A stretch of 10,730 nucleotides of DNA from an uncultured Ignavibacteria bacterium (lineage in GTDB: Bacteria > Bacteroidota > Ignavibacteria > Kapaibacteriales > UBA961): contig CALMMI010000034.1 in assembly GCA_937868245.1 (NCBI GenBank), positions 1 through 10,730 on the forward strand, in the 5' to 3' direction. The number at the start of each line of letters is the position of its first letter. Position 1 is the stretch's first letter. Positions 1 to 6,994 of this stretch are shown here, piece after piece. A program made the translations under genes and the position numbers. Under the pieces are notes generated by a model. It saw nothing but the letters and a program-made list of their open reading frames with translations. It was not told the origin of the DNA and made no database searches.

Positions 1-1
1 A

Positions 2-64
2 GATGACAACAAAATTGATTCTCAAATAGATAATTTGAGAAAAAAACTAAAAAAACATATATGA
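2..64 (+). CDS. 3' end of an unidentified protein (partial)
   Basis: One frame stays open from the left edge of the window and ends with TGA at 62-64. It encodes the 20 residues DDNKIDSQIDNLRKKLKKHI. The stop overlaps the ATG of the next gene in an ATGA arrangement, a common sign of translational coupling, and this is the main reason to believe in it. The visible tail is highly charged with a leucine/isoleucine periodicity suggesting the end of an amphipathic helix or coiled coil. The other two plus frames are closed here (TGA at 4-6, TAG at 27-29). Twenty open codons alone prove little, and no function can be assigned. Confidence 0.5.
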   Translation, partial: DDNKIDSQIDNLRKKLKKHI

Positions 65-1314
65 ATAATAACGTTTACAGATATTTAGTTAGCACATTTC
101 TATTCTTAATGTGTATTAATGTTTCAAGCTCAGAAGAGAAATGGGAGCGCATCGGTACTTTCGACGGTGTAGTTTCGGGATTAATTCAATCTCTTGGAGC
201 AGCAGATAATGGTTATTTATTTGCATGTATAAGTAATGGGGCACCATTGTACCGTTCAACTGATAACGGAACTACATGGAAGAAAACCTCTATGCCCAAG
301 GATAACGACATATATTCAATAGCAACTAAAGATTCAATAATATTTGCAGCCTCTACTAAAGGAATATATAGATCATGTGATTATGGTACAACATGTCTTG
401 CACCTGATTCAGTTCTTAAAGGCGGGGTCAAGTCTCTCATCATTCTTTCCAACGGAACTCTTTGTGCAGGAACATATAGTAACGGTATTTACCGTTCGAT
501 TGATAATGGTGCAACCTGGATACAGTCAAACACAGGGCTTTCAAGTTTAAAAATAAGTGCTCTTGCATCTACAGACAGTAATTTCATTGTTGCTGCAACA
601 AATGGCGAAGGTATATACGTTTCAAATAACGGTGGCAATTCTTGGAAAATACAAAGTACAGAGGTACGCCTTAATTATACTCATACTCTTGCTGTAACCA
701 AAGAAGGACATATTTATGCTGGTACAGATAATTATGGTATCTTCCGCTCAAAAGATTCAAGCGTATCGTGGGATCAAATGACCTCAGATATTTCAAGTAA
801 GGTATATGCTATCGTTATATCTGCCAGCAATGTGATTTATGCAGGAACATCCCAGCAAGGTGTTTATAAAACTACAGATGATGGTAATTCATGGCAACCC
901 GATAATAATGGTATCGACGAGGGTACTTTCACAGTCTATTCTATGGTTATTACTCCCAGTGGTGAAGTTTTTGCAGGAGCAAACGGGGGTGCAGCCTACA
1001 AAAAAACTTTTTTCGTTGGGGTTGACGAAAAAGATATTTACAGTGAAACTGTATTTACTTCTATTATTCACACCAACGAAGAATTTATCATTTCTTTCAA
1101 AACTGAAAAGAGTACTGAAGTTAAATGTGTTCTGTATTCAGTTTTAGGTGAAAAAGTTAGTGATTTGGTAAATGGTCATTTCTCCGTAGGTAATCATACA
1201 TTTTCTATTAGCCAACGCTCTTCTTCCCAACCTTCCTTGCCCGGTGGAATGTATTATTGTCGTTTCGATACACCGCACTACTCCCTTACTAAATCAGTTT
1301 TAATTGAAAATTAA
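61..1314 (+). CDS. Secreted Asp-box (BNR/sortilin-like) beta-propeller with T9SS sorting tail
   Basis: A 417-aa protein. Residues 5-24 form a hydrophobic signal peptide (YRYLVSTFLFLMCINVSSS), so it is exported. Residues about 30-315 are propeller repeats of the form GT..GIYRS.DNG..W, with Asp-box motifs near 66-73, 105-112 (final W replaced by C), 146-153, 188-195, 230-237 and 271-278. This suggests a six- or seven-bladed propeller as in sialidase/sortilin/photosystem-assembly-like folds, but there is no evidence of an enzyme active site. Residues about 335-417 look like a type A C-terminal sorting domain (VLYSVLGEKV, then PGGMYYCRF, then TKSVLIEN), which in Bacteroidota directs outer-membrane passage through T9SS. 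The start is fixed by the signal peptide and the ATGA overlap with the preceding gene. There is no clear Shine-Dalgarno motif. It is a paralogue of the next gene. The ligand and biological role are unknown. Confidence 0.85.
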   Translation: MNNNVYRYLVSTFLFLMCINVSSSEEKWERIGTFDGVVSGLIQSLGAADNGYLFACISNGAPLYRSTDNGTTWKKTSMPKDNDIYSIATKDSIIFAASTKGIYRSCDYGTTCLAPDSVLKGGVKSLIILSNGTLCAGTYSNGIYRSIDNGATWIQSNTGLSSLKISALASTDSNFIVAATNGEGIYVSNNGGNSWKIQSTEVRLNYTHTLAVTKEGHIYAGTDNYGIFRSKDSSVSWDQMTSDISSKVYAIVISASNVIYAGTSQQGVYKTTDDGNSWQPDNNGIDEGTFTVYSMVITPSGEVFAGANGGAAYKKTFFVGVDEKDIYSETVFTSIIHTNEEFIISFKTEKSTEVKCVLYSVLGEKVSDLVNGHFSVGNHTFSISQRSSSQPSLPGGMYYCRFDTPHYSLTKSVLIEN

Positions 1315-1332
1315 ATTATCGATCATTCTAAT

Positions 1333-1364
1333 TTTGAAAAACATAACTTTATTACATACTTTTC
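1333..1364 (+). promoter_or_regulatory. Candidate Bacteroidota-type promoter before the second propeller gene
   Basis: TTTG at 1333-1336 is followed, after 20 bases, by TACTTTTC at 1357-1364. This matches the Bacteroidota vegetative consensus TTTG...TAnnTTTG except for the last base. The same 20-base spacing appears before rplM. An AAGGA motif lies nearer the ATG at 1381. The match is by eye only and the region is A+T-rich, so chance matches are possible. Confidence 0.3.
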
Positions 1365-1380
1365 TCAAGGAAAACACTCA

Positions 1381-2991
1381 ATGAATGTCATTTCTACAGC
1401 CTTCCGCTTTTGCGTTGTTATTGGAATACTTGCAACATCACTTTCTCCATTGTATGCCCAAAATTATTGGGAAAAATTGGCAAGCCCGCCTTCGGCACAC
1501 CCGGGTCCACTTGGAGTAACAAATATACTTATTACGAAACAAGGGACTTATCTTTCTGCTACATCCGAGGGGTCGGGAGTCTATCGTTCACAAAACCGTG
1601 GTGCAGCATGGGTAACTTCAACTCCGTATGCTAATTACGACCATGGTCTTGCTTTCTGTCTAAACCCAGCCGGCGATATTTTTGTTGCAACTAATAATGC
1701 AAATGGAGGAAATGATATTACAAAAATTGGCCGGTCGAAAGATGATGGTGTCAGCTATCAGAACATTCCATCATACCCACAGAATGCATCTCTTAATTCA
1801 ATGATTTGCACTACCAACGGAACAATTATTATTGGTACAAACAAAGATGGTTTGTATCGCTCAAAAGATGATGGTGCAACATGGACTCTTCTCAAATTCA
1901 AATCTGAATCCGATATTGCGACTACTTGTCTTCTAGATGCAGGCAACGGAACTATCTTTGCAGGTACGAAACAGGACGGAATTTATGTATCAAAAGATTA
2001 TGGTGATACATGGAGTCTTGCTTTCTACGATATTTTTGTTAGTGACATAAAATGCCTCACTTCCGACAAAGCAGGTAATCTCTTTGCCGGTTCGGTTTAC
2101 GGCGCGTATAAATCAAAAGACGGTGGAAAAAATTGGGAACAAATTTTTAGTACAGGTAATTCAGGCAGCTCTGCAATTTCTTTTATTTTCGTTTCACCAC
2201 TAGGGAGAATTTTTGTCGGTGTTCTTGGTAGCGGAGCATATTGTTCTATTGATGCTGGAAAATCATGGACCAAAATCAATACTGGAACTGCTACCAATAA
2301 TGTAAACACAATGGCAATCGACTCTACGGGTAAATTTCTTATGGGAACTGCAAATGATATTTACCGTAACAATCATGCAGCTGTACTTAGTGTTAACGTT
2401 GATGTAAACACCCTTGAGGTAAATTTAGGAGACATTACATACCCTGAGCAAAAGGATAGTACCATTACCATTACAAATATCGGAGATACGACCTTAGAGG
2501 TAGCTAAACTTATTATTAAAGGTCCAAGTGCTGCATCTTTTCAAGTAATTCCCTCCGATGCATTTTCGTTGGAAGCAAATCAATCTAAACAACTCGCAAT
2601 TCGTTGTAAACCTGTAAAGAATGGCGATCTAGAAGCTTCTCTTGAATTTACAAGCAATACAACCGGAGAAACTACAGCAATTACACTTCTCGGCTTTTCG
2701 TCCGGTGTTAGCAATGTTGAAGAACTTTCATCAGTACCATTTACTTTGGAGAGTTTTCCAAATCCAAGTGTGGGTAATGGTATGATTAAAATCGTTTCTG
2801 AAAAGTCAGCTCAGGGAAGGCTCAATGTTGTTAATCTTTTGGGAGAATCCATATACACCTATAATTTTTCAATTGAGGCTGGTACTCCCCTTTTGCTTCG
2901 TTGCGATCTTCCTTCATCAAGTGCACAGTATCAAGCTATGGTAACTATCGGACAACACACAACTTCAATTCCTATGACAGTCGTTCGATAA
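1381..2991 (+). CDS. Secreted Asp-box beta-propeller with HYDIN-like domain and T9SS sorting tail
   Basis: A 536-aa protein. Residues 1-26 are a clear signal peptide ending SPLYA, with Q27 after the likely signal peptidase I cut. Residues about 28-330 carry propeller repeats with Asp-boxes at 70-77, 119-126 (W replaced by Y), 161-168, 204-211, 245-252 and 289-296. Residues about 336-440 resemble a HYDIN/ASPM 'choice-of-anchor D' immunoglobulin-like domain (GDTTLEVAKLIIKG, then an ANQSKQLAIRCKP stretch). Residues about 455-536 are a T9SS sorting domain, opening with the typical FPNPS motif and ending PMTVVR. It shares the propeller layout of the preceding gene but has an additional Ig-like domain, so the pair looks like a tandem duplication that then diverged. 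AAGGA about 9 bases upstream of the ATG may serve as a ribosome binding site. It is probably a cell-surface or released binding protein; the ligand is unknown. Confidence 0.88.
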   Translation: MNVISTAFRFCVVIGILATSLSPLYAQNYWEKLASPPSAHPGPLGVTNILITKQGTYLSATSEGSGVYRSQNRGAAWVTSTPYANYDHGLAFCLNPAGDIFVATNNANGGNDITKIGRSKDDGVSYQNIPSYPQNASLNSMICTTNGTIIIGTNKDGLYRSKDDGATWTLLKFKSESDIATTCLLDAGNGTIFAGTKQDGIYVSKDYGDTWSLAFYDIFVSDIKCLTSDKAGNLFAGSVYGAYKSKDGGKNWEQIFSTGNSGSSAISFIFVSPLGRIFVGVLGSGAYCSIDAGKSWTKINTGTATNNVNTMAIDSTGKFLMGTANDIYRNNHAAVLSVNVDVNTLEVNLGDITYPEQKDSTITITNIGDTTLEVAKLIIKGPSAASFQVIPSDAFSLEANQSKQLAIRCKPVKNGDLEASLEFTSNTTGETTAITLLGFSSGVSNVEELSSVPFTLESFPNPSVGNGMIKIVSEKSAQGRLNVVNLLGESIYTYNFSIEAGTPLLLRCDLPSSSAQYQAMVTIGQHTTSIPMTVVR

Positions 2992-3028
2992 TCTGTAGAT
3001 CAGTCATAAATGTATGGTAGATAACCAA

Positions 3029-3619
3029 ATGAAAATAGGCATCATGGGTGGGAGTTTCAACCCCATCCATGAAGCACATTGCAAGATGGCTGAAAGTTTT
3101 GTACGTGAAATGGATTGTGATGTCTGTTATTTTGTTCCTGCAGCACACTCACCGCTAAAAATGGACGATAGTTATGCTTCACCGGAACACCGTCTTGCAA
3201 TGGTGCAATTGGCAATGCATAGCAATCCCCTTTTCAAGGCTTGTGACGTAGAATTAAAGAGAGGCGGGGAATCGTATACAATTGATACAATTCGGTGGTT
3301 TCAGAAGCAATTTCCGGAATCTTCTCTTTTTCTTTTGATTGGTGCAGATCAAGCCAAAGCGTTTACACGTTGGAAACAATGGGAAGAAATCATTGATGCC
3401 GTACAATTGTGTATTATAAACCGAGAAGGAATAGTTGAAAAGGATGATATAACCCAAACCCTTACGATTAATTCCAAATCCCCTGTTTGGATTGACTTCC
3501 CGATTATGAATATCTCTTCTTCGATGATTCGAGAGAACATTCATAGCCAAAAGTCTATACGAAATTTAGTCCCAATGAAGGTAGAAGAATATATTTATGA
3601 ACATAAATTATTCATTTGA
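3029..3619 (+). CDS. nadD: Nicotinate-nucleotide adenylyltransferase
   Basis: NadD joins ATP and nicotinate mononucleotide to give deamido-NAD, the adenylylation step of NAD biosynthesis, in the cytoplasm. The 196-aa product has the nucleotidyltransferase signature GGSFNPIHEAH at residues 7-17 (HxxH-type ATP-binding motif), ESYTIDT at 81-87 and ISSSMIR at 162-168, all characteristic of the family, and its length is normal. The frame is open from an upstream ATG at 3014, which would add five residues (MVDNQ). I chose 3029 because family members begin directly with MKIG(I/L)xGGSF. It begins 37 bases after the propeller gene with no visible terminator between, so some read-through transcription is possible. 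It ends just before a strong hairpin at 3634-3678. Confidence 0.95.
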   Translation: MKIGIMGGSFNPIHEAHCKMAESFVREMDCDVCYFVPAAHSPLKMDDSYASPEHRLAMVQLAMHSNPLFKACDVELKRGGESYTIDTIRWFQKQFPESSLFLLIGADQAKAFTRWKQWEEIIDAVQLCIINREGIVEKDDITQTLTINSKSPVWIDFPIMNISSSMIRENIHSQKSIRNLVPMKVEEYIYEHKLFI

Positions 3620-3633
3620 ATAGATTGCCTTAA

Positions 3634-3678
3634 AAATAGAAACGCCCTTGAAATTGAATTTCAAGGGCGTTTCTATTT
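3634..3678. terminator. Bidirectional terminator shared by nadD and tRNA-Ser
   Basis: A 21-base perfect inverted repeat (arms 3634-3654 and 3658-3678, extendable to a one-base centre) contains the G+C core AACGCCCTTG/CAAGGGCGTT. On the plus strand the core is followed by TTTCTATTT, and on the minus strand by TTTCTATTTTT, so it can end transcription of convergent nadD and tRNA-Ser. The right arm touches the final base of the encoded CCA of the tRNA. Confidence 0.8.
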
Positions 3679-3770
3679 GGAGGAGAGAGAGGGATTTGAA
3701 CCCTCGGTAGAGTCAGAAACTCTACGACGGTTTAGCAAACCGTTGCCTTAAGCCACTCGGCCATCTCTCC
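3678..3770 (-). tRNA. tRNA-Ser (anticodon GCU)
   Basis: On the minus strand, acceptor GGAGAGA (3770-3764) pairs with TCTCTCC (3688-3682). The anticodon stem ACGGT/ACCGT encloses loop TTGCTAA, with anticodon GCT at 3736-3734, reading serine AGC/AGU codons. The long variable arm has a 7-bp stem (GTAGAGT/ACTCTAC), the class II mark of tRNA-Ser. The T-stem GAGGG/CCCTC encloses TTCAAAT. The acceptor is followed by T and then CCA (3680-3678), so CCA appears to be encoded and the discriminator base would be U73; G73 is usual for bacterial tRNA-Ser. Confidence 0.97.
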
Positions 3771-3809
3771 GAATTGCTAAATTTTTCATAAATTTCACTT
3801 TATGAAGTG

Positions 3810-3842
3810 CGAATATACGACAGATTTATCCTTTTCGCCAAA
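3810..3842 (-). promoter_or_regulatory. Candidate promoter of tRNA-Ser
   Basis: Reading the minus strand, TTTG (3842-3839) is followed after 21 bases by TATATTCG (3817-3810), one base off TAnnTTTG. It lies about 40 bases before the mature tRNA 5' end. Just downstream, an 8-bp perfect inverted repeat (3785-3792 with 3799-3806) covers the predicted start of the precursor transcript. It could be a leader hairpin, but it is A+T-rich and may mean nothing. Confidence 0.3.
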
Positions 3843-3980
3843 CAAATTTATTTAAGGGGTTAATTTTTTATCATATTTTTTTCCGCCCGGGATTTTATCT
3901 CCTGTTTTCACCCCTAAATACCGAATATTAGCTAATTCACTATAAATTTGATAGATAATTATCATTTTTTACAAATTTAC

Positions 3981-4012
3981 TTTGGCAAAAAGCTCATTTG
4001 TGCTTATTTTTG
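3981..4012 (+). promoter_or_regulatory. Candidate Bacteroidota-type promoter of rplM-rpsI
   Basis: TTTG at 3981-3984 and TATTTTTG at 4005-4012 match the Bacteroidota consensus TTTG/TAnnTTTG exactly, separated by 20 bases. This predicts a start near 4019 and a leader of about 40 bases, which contains a small AAAAG/CTTTT hairpin and AGGAG at 4048-4052 before the GTG start. The rest of the tRNA-rplM gap (3771-3980) is A+T-rich and shows no gene. Confidence 0.5.
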
Positions 4013-4057
4013 CGTTCTTTGTTGGAATAAAAGTCGTCTTTTCATATAGGAGTTATT

Positions 4058-4516
4058 GTGGAATCGTCAGGAAAAATTACTAAATCCATCCGTGAGGTGG
4101 ACGTAGATAGAAAGTGGCTTGTTGTGGATGCAGCAGGAAAAACACTTGGTAGAATTGCAACACAGATTGCAGTTATGCTTCGTGGTAAAGACAAGCCGTT
4201 TTACACTCCGCACGTTGATTGCGGTGATTATGTTATTGTAATTAACGCAGCCCAGGTTAAAGTAACCGGCAAGCGTCATGAGCAAAAAGAGTATTTCCAC
4301 TATACAGGTTATCCTGGTGGCGGTCGTACACGTTCATTCAAGAATCTTGTGGTTTCAAAACCGGAAGAAGTTATAGAGCTCGCCGTAAGAGGTATGCTCC
4401 CGAAGAACAGTTTAGGTCGTGAAATCGGCAAGAAACTGAAGATTTATGCAGGTAGCGAGCATCCACATGCAGCACAAATGCCTGTTAGTCGTGAATTTCC
4501 GCATAGAGCAAACTAA
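4058..4516 (+). CDS. rplM: 50S ribosomal protein L13
   Basis: L13 is an early-assembling protein of the large ribosomal subunit that binds 23S rRNA. The 152-aa product shows the family core from about residue 19 ([17 protein letters not shown]), the [18 protein letters not shown] segment at 56-73 and the L13 signature around 110-133 ([20 protein letters not shown]). It is about 10 residues longer than the 142-aa E. coli protein, mostly at the N-terminus. The start is GTG at 4058; AGGAG at 4048-4052 lies five bases upstream and fixes it. It is followed after 30 bases by rpsI, the standard bacterial pairing, and is probably transcribed from the promoter at 3981-4012. In other bacteria L13 regulates its own operon; no obvious equivalent leader structure is seen here. 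Confidence 0.97.
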   Translation: MESSGKITKSIREVDVDRKWLVVDAAGKTLGRIATQIAVMLRGKDKPFYTPHVDCGDYVIVINAAQVKVTGKRHEQKEYFHYTGYPGGGRTRSFKNLVVSKPEEVIELAVRGMLPKNSLGREIGKKLKIYAGSEHPHAAQMPVSREFPHRAN

Positions 4517-4546
4517 CGTTTTTTTATTTTAGGAGAACTACAATAC

Positions 4547-4933
4547 ATGAAGAATGTAGCAGCAACAGGTCGGCGTAAAAATGCTATCGCTCAAGTGAGA
4601 ATGATGCCCGGAACCGGTGTCGTTATGGTAAATCGCTTGCCGATAGAAACTTATTTTCCACTTGCTACGTATCGTCAGGAAGCACTTCGCCCTCTCGAAA
4701 CAGCAAAGATGGAAGGTAAATTCGATATTATCGTAAAAGTATGTGGTGGCGGTAAAAGCGGTCAAGCAGGTGCAGTACGCCTTGGTGTAGCCCGTTCATT
4801 AGTTGAATTTGATGCAGAATTGCGTCCCCCACTTCACTCTGCAGGTATGCTTACACGTGACCCTCGTATGGTTGAGCGTAAGAAATACGGACAGAAAAAA
4901 GCACGTAAACGTTTCCAATTCTCGAAACGATAA
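4547..4933 (+). CDS. rpsI: 30S ribosomal protein S9
   Basis: S9 sits in the head of the small subunit, and its C-terminal tail reaches the P-site tRNA. The 128-aa protein has the family signature [19 protein letters not shown] at residues 67-85 and the invariant basic tail ending FQFSKR, so it is complete and of normal length. The ATG at 4547 is preceded by AGGAG at 4531-4535, a rather long 11-base gap. It is co-transcribed with rplM. Downstream are a short hairpin (4941-4960) and then the structured leader of rpsB, so read-through into rpsB-tsf is possible. Confidence 0.97.
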   Translation: MKNVAATGRRKNAIAQVRMMPGTGVVMVNRLPIETYFPLATYRQEALRPLETAKMEGKFDIIVKVCGGGKSGQAGAVRLGVARSLVEFDAELRPPLHSAGMLTRDPRMVERKKYGQKKARKRFQFSKR

Positions 4934-4940
4934 ACCGATT

Positions 4941-4960
4941 ACAAAGTGTTTTCACTTTGT
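4941..4960 (+). terminator. Weak terminator or attenuator hairpin after rpsI
   Basis: ACAAAGTG (4941-4948) and CACTTTGT (4953-4960) form a perfect 8-bp stem with a TTTT loop, eight bases after the rpsI stop codon. The stem is A+T-rich and is followed only by TTACTATC, not a real T-run, so termination would be weak at best. It may instead protect the 3' end of the rplM-rpsI message. Confidence 0.35.
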
Positions 4961-4973
4961 TTACTATCAATCA

Positions 4974-5055
4974 TGCTTCAGGATTATTGGCGTGTGGCTT
5001 TTATCACAGGATGAATTTTCCGGGTAAATGTTGAGCCGATAAGATGAATGAAGCA
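4974..5055 (+). promoter_or_regulatory. Structured mRNA leader of rpsB-tsf (possible autoregulatory element)
   Basis: Between rpsI and rpsB the RNA can fold into stacked helices. The outer helix is TGCTTCA (4974-4980) with TGAAGCA (5049-5055), 7 of 7 paired. After an asymmetric internal loop, TTATTGGC (4984-4991) pairs with GCCGATAA (5035-5042), 8 of 8 with one G-U. Inside, 4992-5034 can form one or two small hairpins (TGTG/CACA and GGA/TCC). The structure ends 40 bases before the rpsB start. S2 is known to repress its own rpsB-tsf message in E. coli through a structured leader, so an analogous role is plausible. That this is a homologous or independently evolved S2-binding RNA is inference; I do not recognise the exact fold. 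Confidence 0.45.
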
Positions 5056-5095
5056 GTAGTTTTTAAAACACATTATATATTTGGAGCTTATTATT

Positions 5096-6073
5096 ATGGC
5101 TAACGTTACTGTTGAAGCCCTTCTCGAATCCGGTGCACACTTTGGGCACCTTACCCGTCGTTGGAATCCTAAAATGCGCAAGTTTATCTACACCGAGCGC
5201 AACGGCATCCACATTATTGACCTTCGTAAAACACAACTTCTATTAGAAGTTGCCGTTGATGTTGCCAACGAAGTTGCAGCATCCGGCAGAACTGTTTTAT
5301 TCGTCGGTACAAAAAACCAAGCAAAAGAACCGATTACAAACCAGGCAAAACTCTGCGGAACGAACTATGTGTCCGATCGTTGGCTTGGCGGTATGCTTAC
5401 TAACTTCACAACCATCCGTAAAAGTATCAAACGTCTTGCTACCATTGATAAGATGGAAATTGACGGTACTTTTGATAAAATCACAAAAAAAGAACGTTTA
5501 ATGCGTAATCGCGAACGTGAAAAATTACGTCGTGTTTTCGGTGGTATCGAAAATATGACTCGCCTTCCGGGTATGCTTTTCGTAGTTGATGTAAAAAAAG
5601 AACATCTTGCTATTAAAGAGGCAAAAACCCTCGGTATTCCAGTTATCGGTATCGTAGATACAAATTCAGATCCTGATTTAATCGATTATCCTATACCTGC
5701 AAATGATGATTCAATAAAAACAATCGAGCTTGTAGCAGGTGCTATTGCAGCCGCTGTTTTAGAAGGTCGCGAAGTTGCAAAAATTCGTGCAGTAGAATCA
5801 GGTATTTCCGGTGAACTTGCCGATAAGGAAGAATCAGATCAAGCGGATCAAAAGAATCAACGCCGTATGCGCGGTCGCAGAGGTCCAAATGAAGGTGGAA
5901 ATGACCGCGGTGGCGATCGTGGCGGAGACCGTCAAGGGAATAATAACGGACCACGCCGCAGCGTAGGCGGACCACGTCCTGAAGTTCGTTCTGTATCTCC
6001 TAAACCTGTAGCGACAGAAGCAGCACCGGTAGAAGCTCCGGCAGCTGCTGTTGAAACTCCTGCTGCAGAATAA
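5096..6073 (+). CDS. rpsB: 30S ribosomal protein S2 with long RGG-rich C-terminal tail
   Basis: S2 joins the 30S subunit late, near the body/head neck, beside S1 and the mRNA exit region. Residues 1-229 are a full S2 core: ESGAHFGHLTRRWNPKM at 11-27, IDLRKT at 41-46, NYVSDRWLGGMLTNFTTI at 90-107, and LFVVDVKKEH then DTNSDPDLIDYPIPANDDSI at 161-207. The frame is open from TTG at 5081, but ATG at 5096 gives the normal MANVTVEALLESG start, and GGAG at 5083-5086 then serves as ribosome binding site. The protein is 325 aa against 241 in E. coli. The extra ~96 residues are a low-complexity tail: acidic 240-252, Arg/Gly-rich with NDRGGDRGGDRQG at 269-281, then Pro/Ala/Glu-rich 300-325. It forms an operon with tsf 49 bases downstream. 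Confidence 0.96.
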   Translation: MANVTVEALLESGAHFGHLTRRWNPKMRKFIYTERNGIHIIDLRKTQLLLEVAVDVANEVAASGRTVLFVGTKNQAKEPITNQAKLCGTNYVSDRWLGGMLTNFTTIRKSIKRLATIDKMEIDGTFDKITKKERLMRNREREKLRRVFGGIENMTRLPGMLFVVDVKKEHLAIKEAKTLGIPVIGIVDTNSDPDLIDYPIPANDDSIKTIELVAGAIAAAVLEGREVAKIRAVESGISGELADKEESDQADQKNQRRMRGRRGPNEGGNDRGGDRGGDRQGNNNGPRRSVGGPRPEVRSVSPKPVATEAAPVEAPAAAVETPAAE

Positions 6074-6122
6074 TATTTATTTAAGAATCTAAAATTATTA
6101 TTTTTTGAAGGTATATTTGAAT

Positions 6123-6971
6123 ATGATTACTCCACAAATGGTGAAGCACTTGCGTGATAAAACAGGTGCAGGTATGGCAGATTGTAAGAAAGCGTTAGAT
6201 GAAGCCGCAGGTGATATGGACGTTGCTATTGATGTGCTCCGCAAACGCGGTGCTGCATCAGCAGCTAAGCGTGCAGACCGTTCAGCAAACGAAGGTCTTA
6301 TCATGGCTAAGGTTTCGGCGGACGGCAAAACCGGAGCAATTGTTGAAATTAACTGCGAAACTGACTTTGTTGCCCGCAATGAAGAGTTCGGCGGTTTTGC
6401 TTCCGAGGTTGGTGATGCGGTTCTTAATAACAACCCTGCAACCGAAGCGGACATTATGGCAATCAATATCGGCGGGAAAACACTTGGCGATTTACACAAT
6501 GAAATGCTCTCTAAATTCAGCGAGAAAATCGGTGTAAAACGTTTCAAGCATATTTCCACATCAGGTGCAGTTGTAGAATACATTCACGCAGGCAACAAAC
6601 TTGCTGTGCTTATCGAAGTAAGTACTTCTGTAACTGATAAAGCAAAACTGATGATTCGCGACATAGCTATGCAAGTGGCTGCAATGAACCCAATGTTTAT
6701 TGACCGCGACACAGTAAACGACGAAGCAATCAAAAAAGAAATTGAAATCTACCGTGATCAGGCAATTCAAGAAGGTAAAAAACCTGAAATCGCTGAAAAG
6801 GTAGCAACCGGTAAGTTAGAGAAATTCTACCAGGAGCAATGCCTTGTAGAACAAGCATTCGTAAAAGACAGCACCAAAACAGTTAAAGATGTTTTGGCTG
6901 ATGTTGCCAAAGAAGTTGGCTCGGATGTTAAAATTCTTAGCTTCTACCGCTATTTCTTGGGTGAAGAATAA
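6123..6971 (+). CDS. tsf: Elongation factor Ts
   Basis: EF-Ts is the nucleotide exchange factor that strips GDP from EF-Tu. The 282-aa protein begins with the N-terminal UBA-like domain (ITPQMVKHLRDKTGAGMADCKKAL, about residues 2-50). The EF-Tu-contacting motif TDFVARNEEF follows at 80-89, with TDF able to contact EF-Tu's nucleotide site, and then the dimerisation domains to the C-terminus (SFYRYFLGEE). The length matches the usual ~280 aa. The open frame extends back to a TTG at 6105, but the ATG at 6123 gives the standard MITPQMVK start with GAAGG at 6107-6111 as ribosome binding site. It is co-transcribed with rpsB and followed by a strong terminator. Confidence 0.96.
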   Translation: MITPQMVKHLRDKTGAGMADCKKALDEAAGDMDVAIDVLRKRGAASAAKRADRSANEGLIMAKVSADGKTGAIVEINCETDFVARNEEFGGFASEVGDAVLNNNPATEADIMAINIGGKTLGDLHNEMLSKFSEKIGVKRFKHISTSGAVVEYIHAGNKLAVLIEVSTSVTDKAKLMIRDIAMQVAAMNPMFIDRDTVNDEAIKKEIEIYRDQAIQEGKKPEIAEKVATGKLEKFYQEQCLVEQAFVKDSTKTVKDVLADVAKEVGSDVKILSFYRYFLGEE

Positions 6972-6994
6972 ACCTTCACTTATACGTATTTGAG

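Noticed and set aside
21..39. CTCAAAT/ATTTGAG inverted repeat near the left edge, considered as a terminator.
   Set aside because: It has a 7-bp A+T-rich stem, is followed by A's rather than T's on the plus strand, and lies inside the probable coding end of the upstream gene.
3954..3963. GATAATTATC palindrome before the rplM promoter, resembling part of a Fur box.
   Set aside because: The symmetric match covers only 10 bases in very A+T-rich sequence, and a ribosomal protein operon is an unlikely Fur target.
4028..4041. AAAAG-TCGT-CTTTT hairpin in the rplM leader, considered as an L13 autoregulatory element.
   Set aside because: Five A-T-rich base pairs are too little to support a regulatory RNA claim.
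6098..6583. A 161-codon open frame antisense to tsf.
   Set aside because: It lies fully opposite a conserved tsf sequence, has no recognisable domain or ribosome binding site, and is best explained as a shadow of the codon pattern of tsf.
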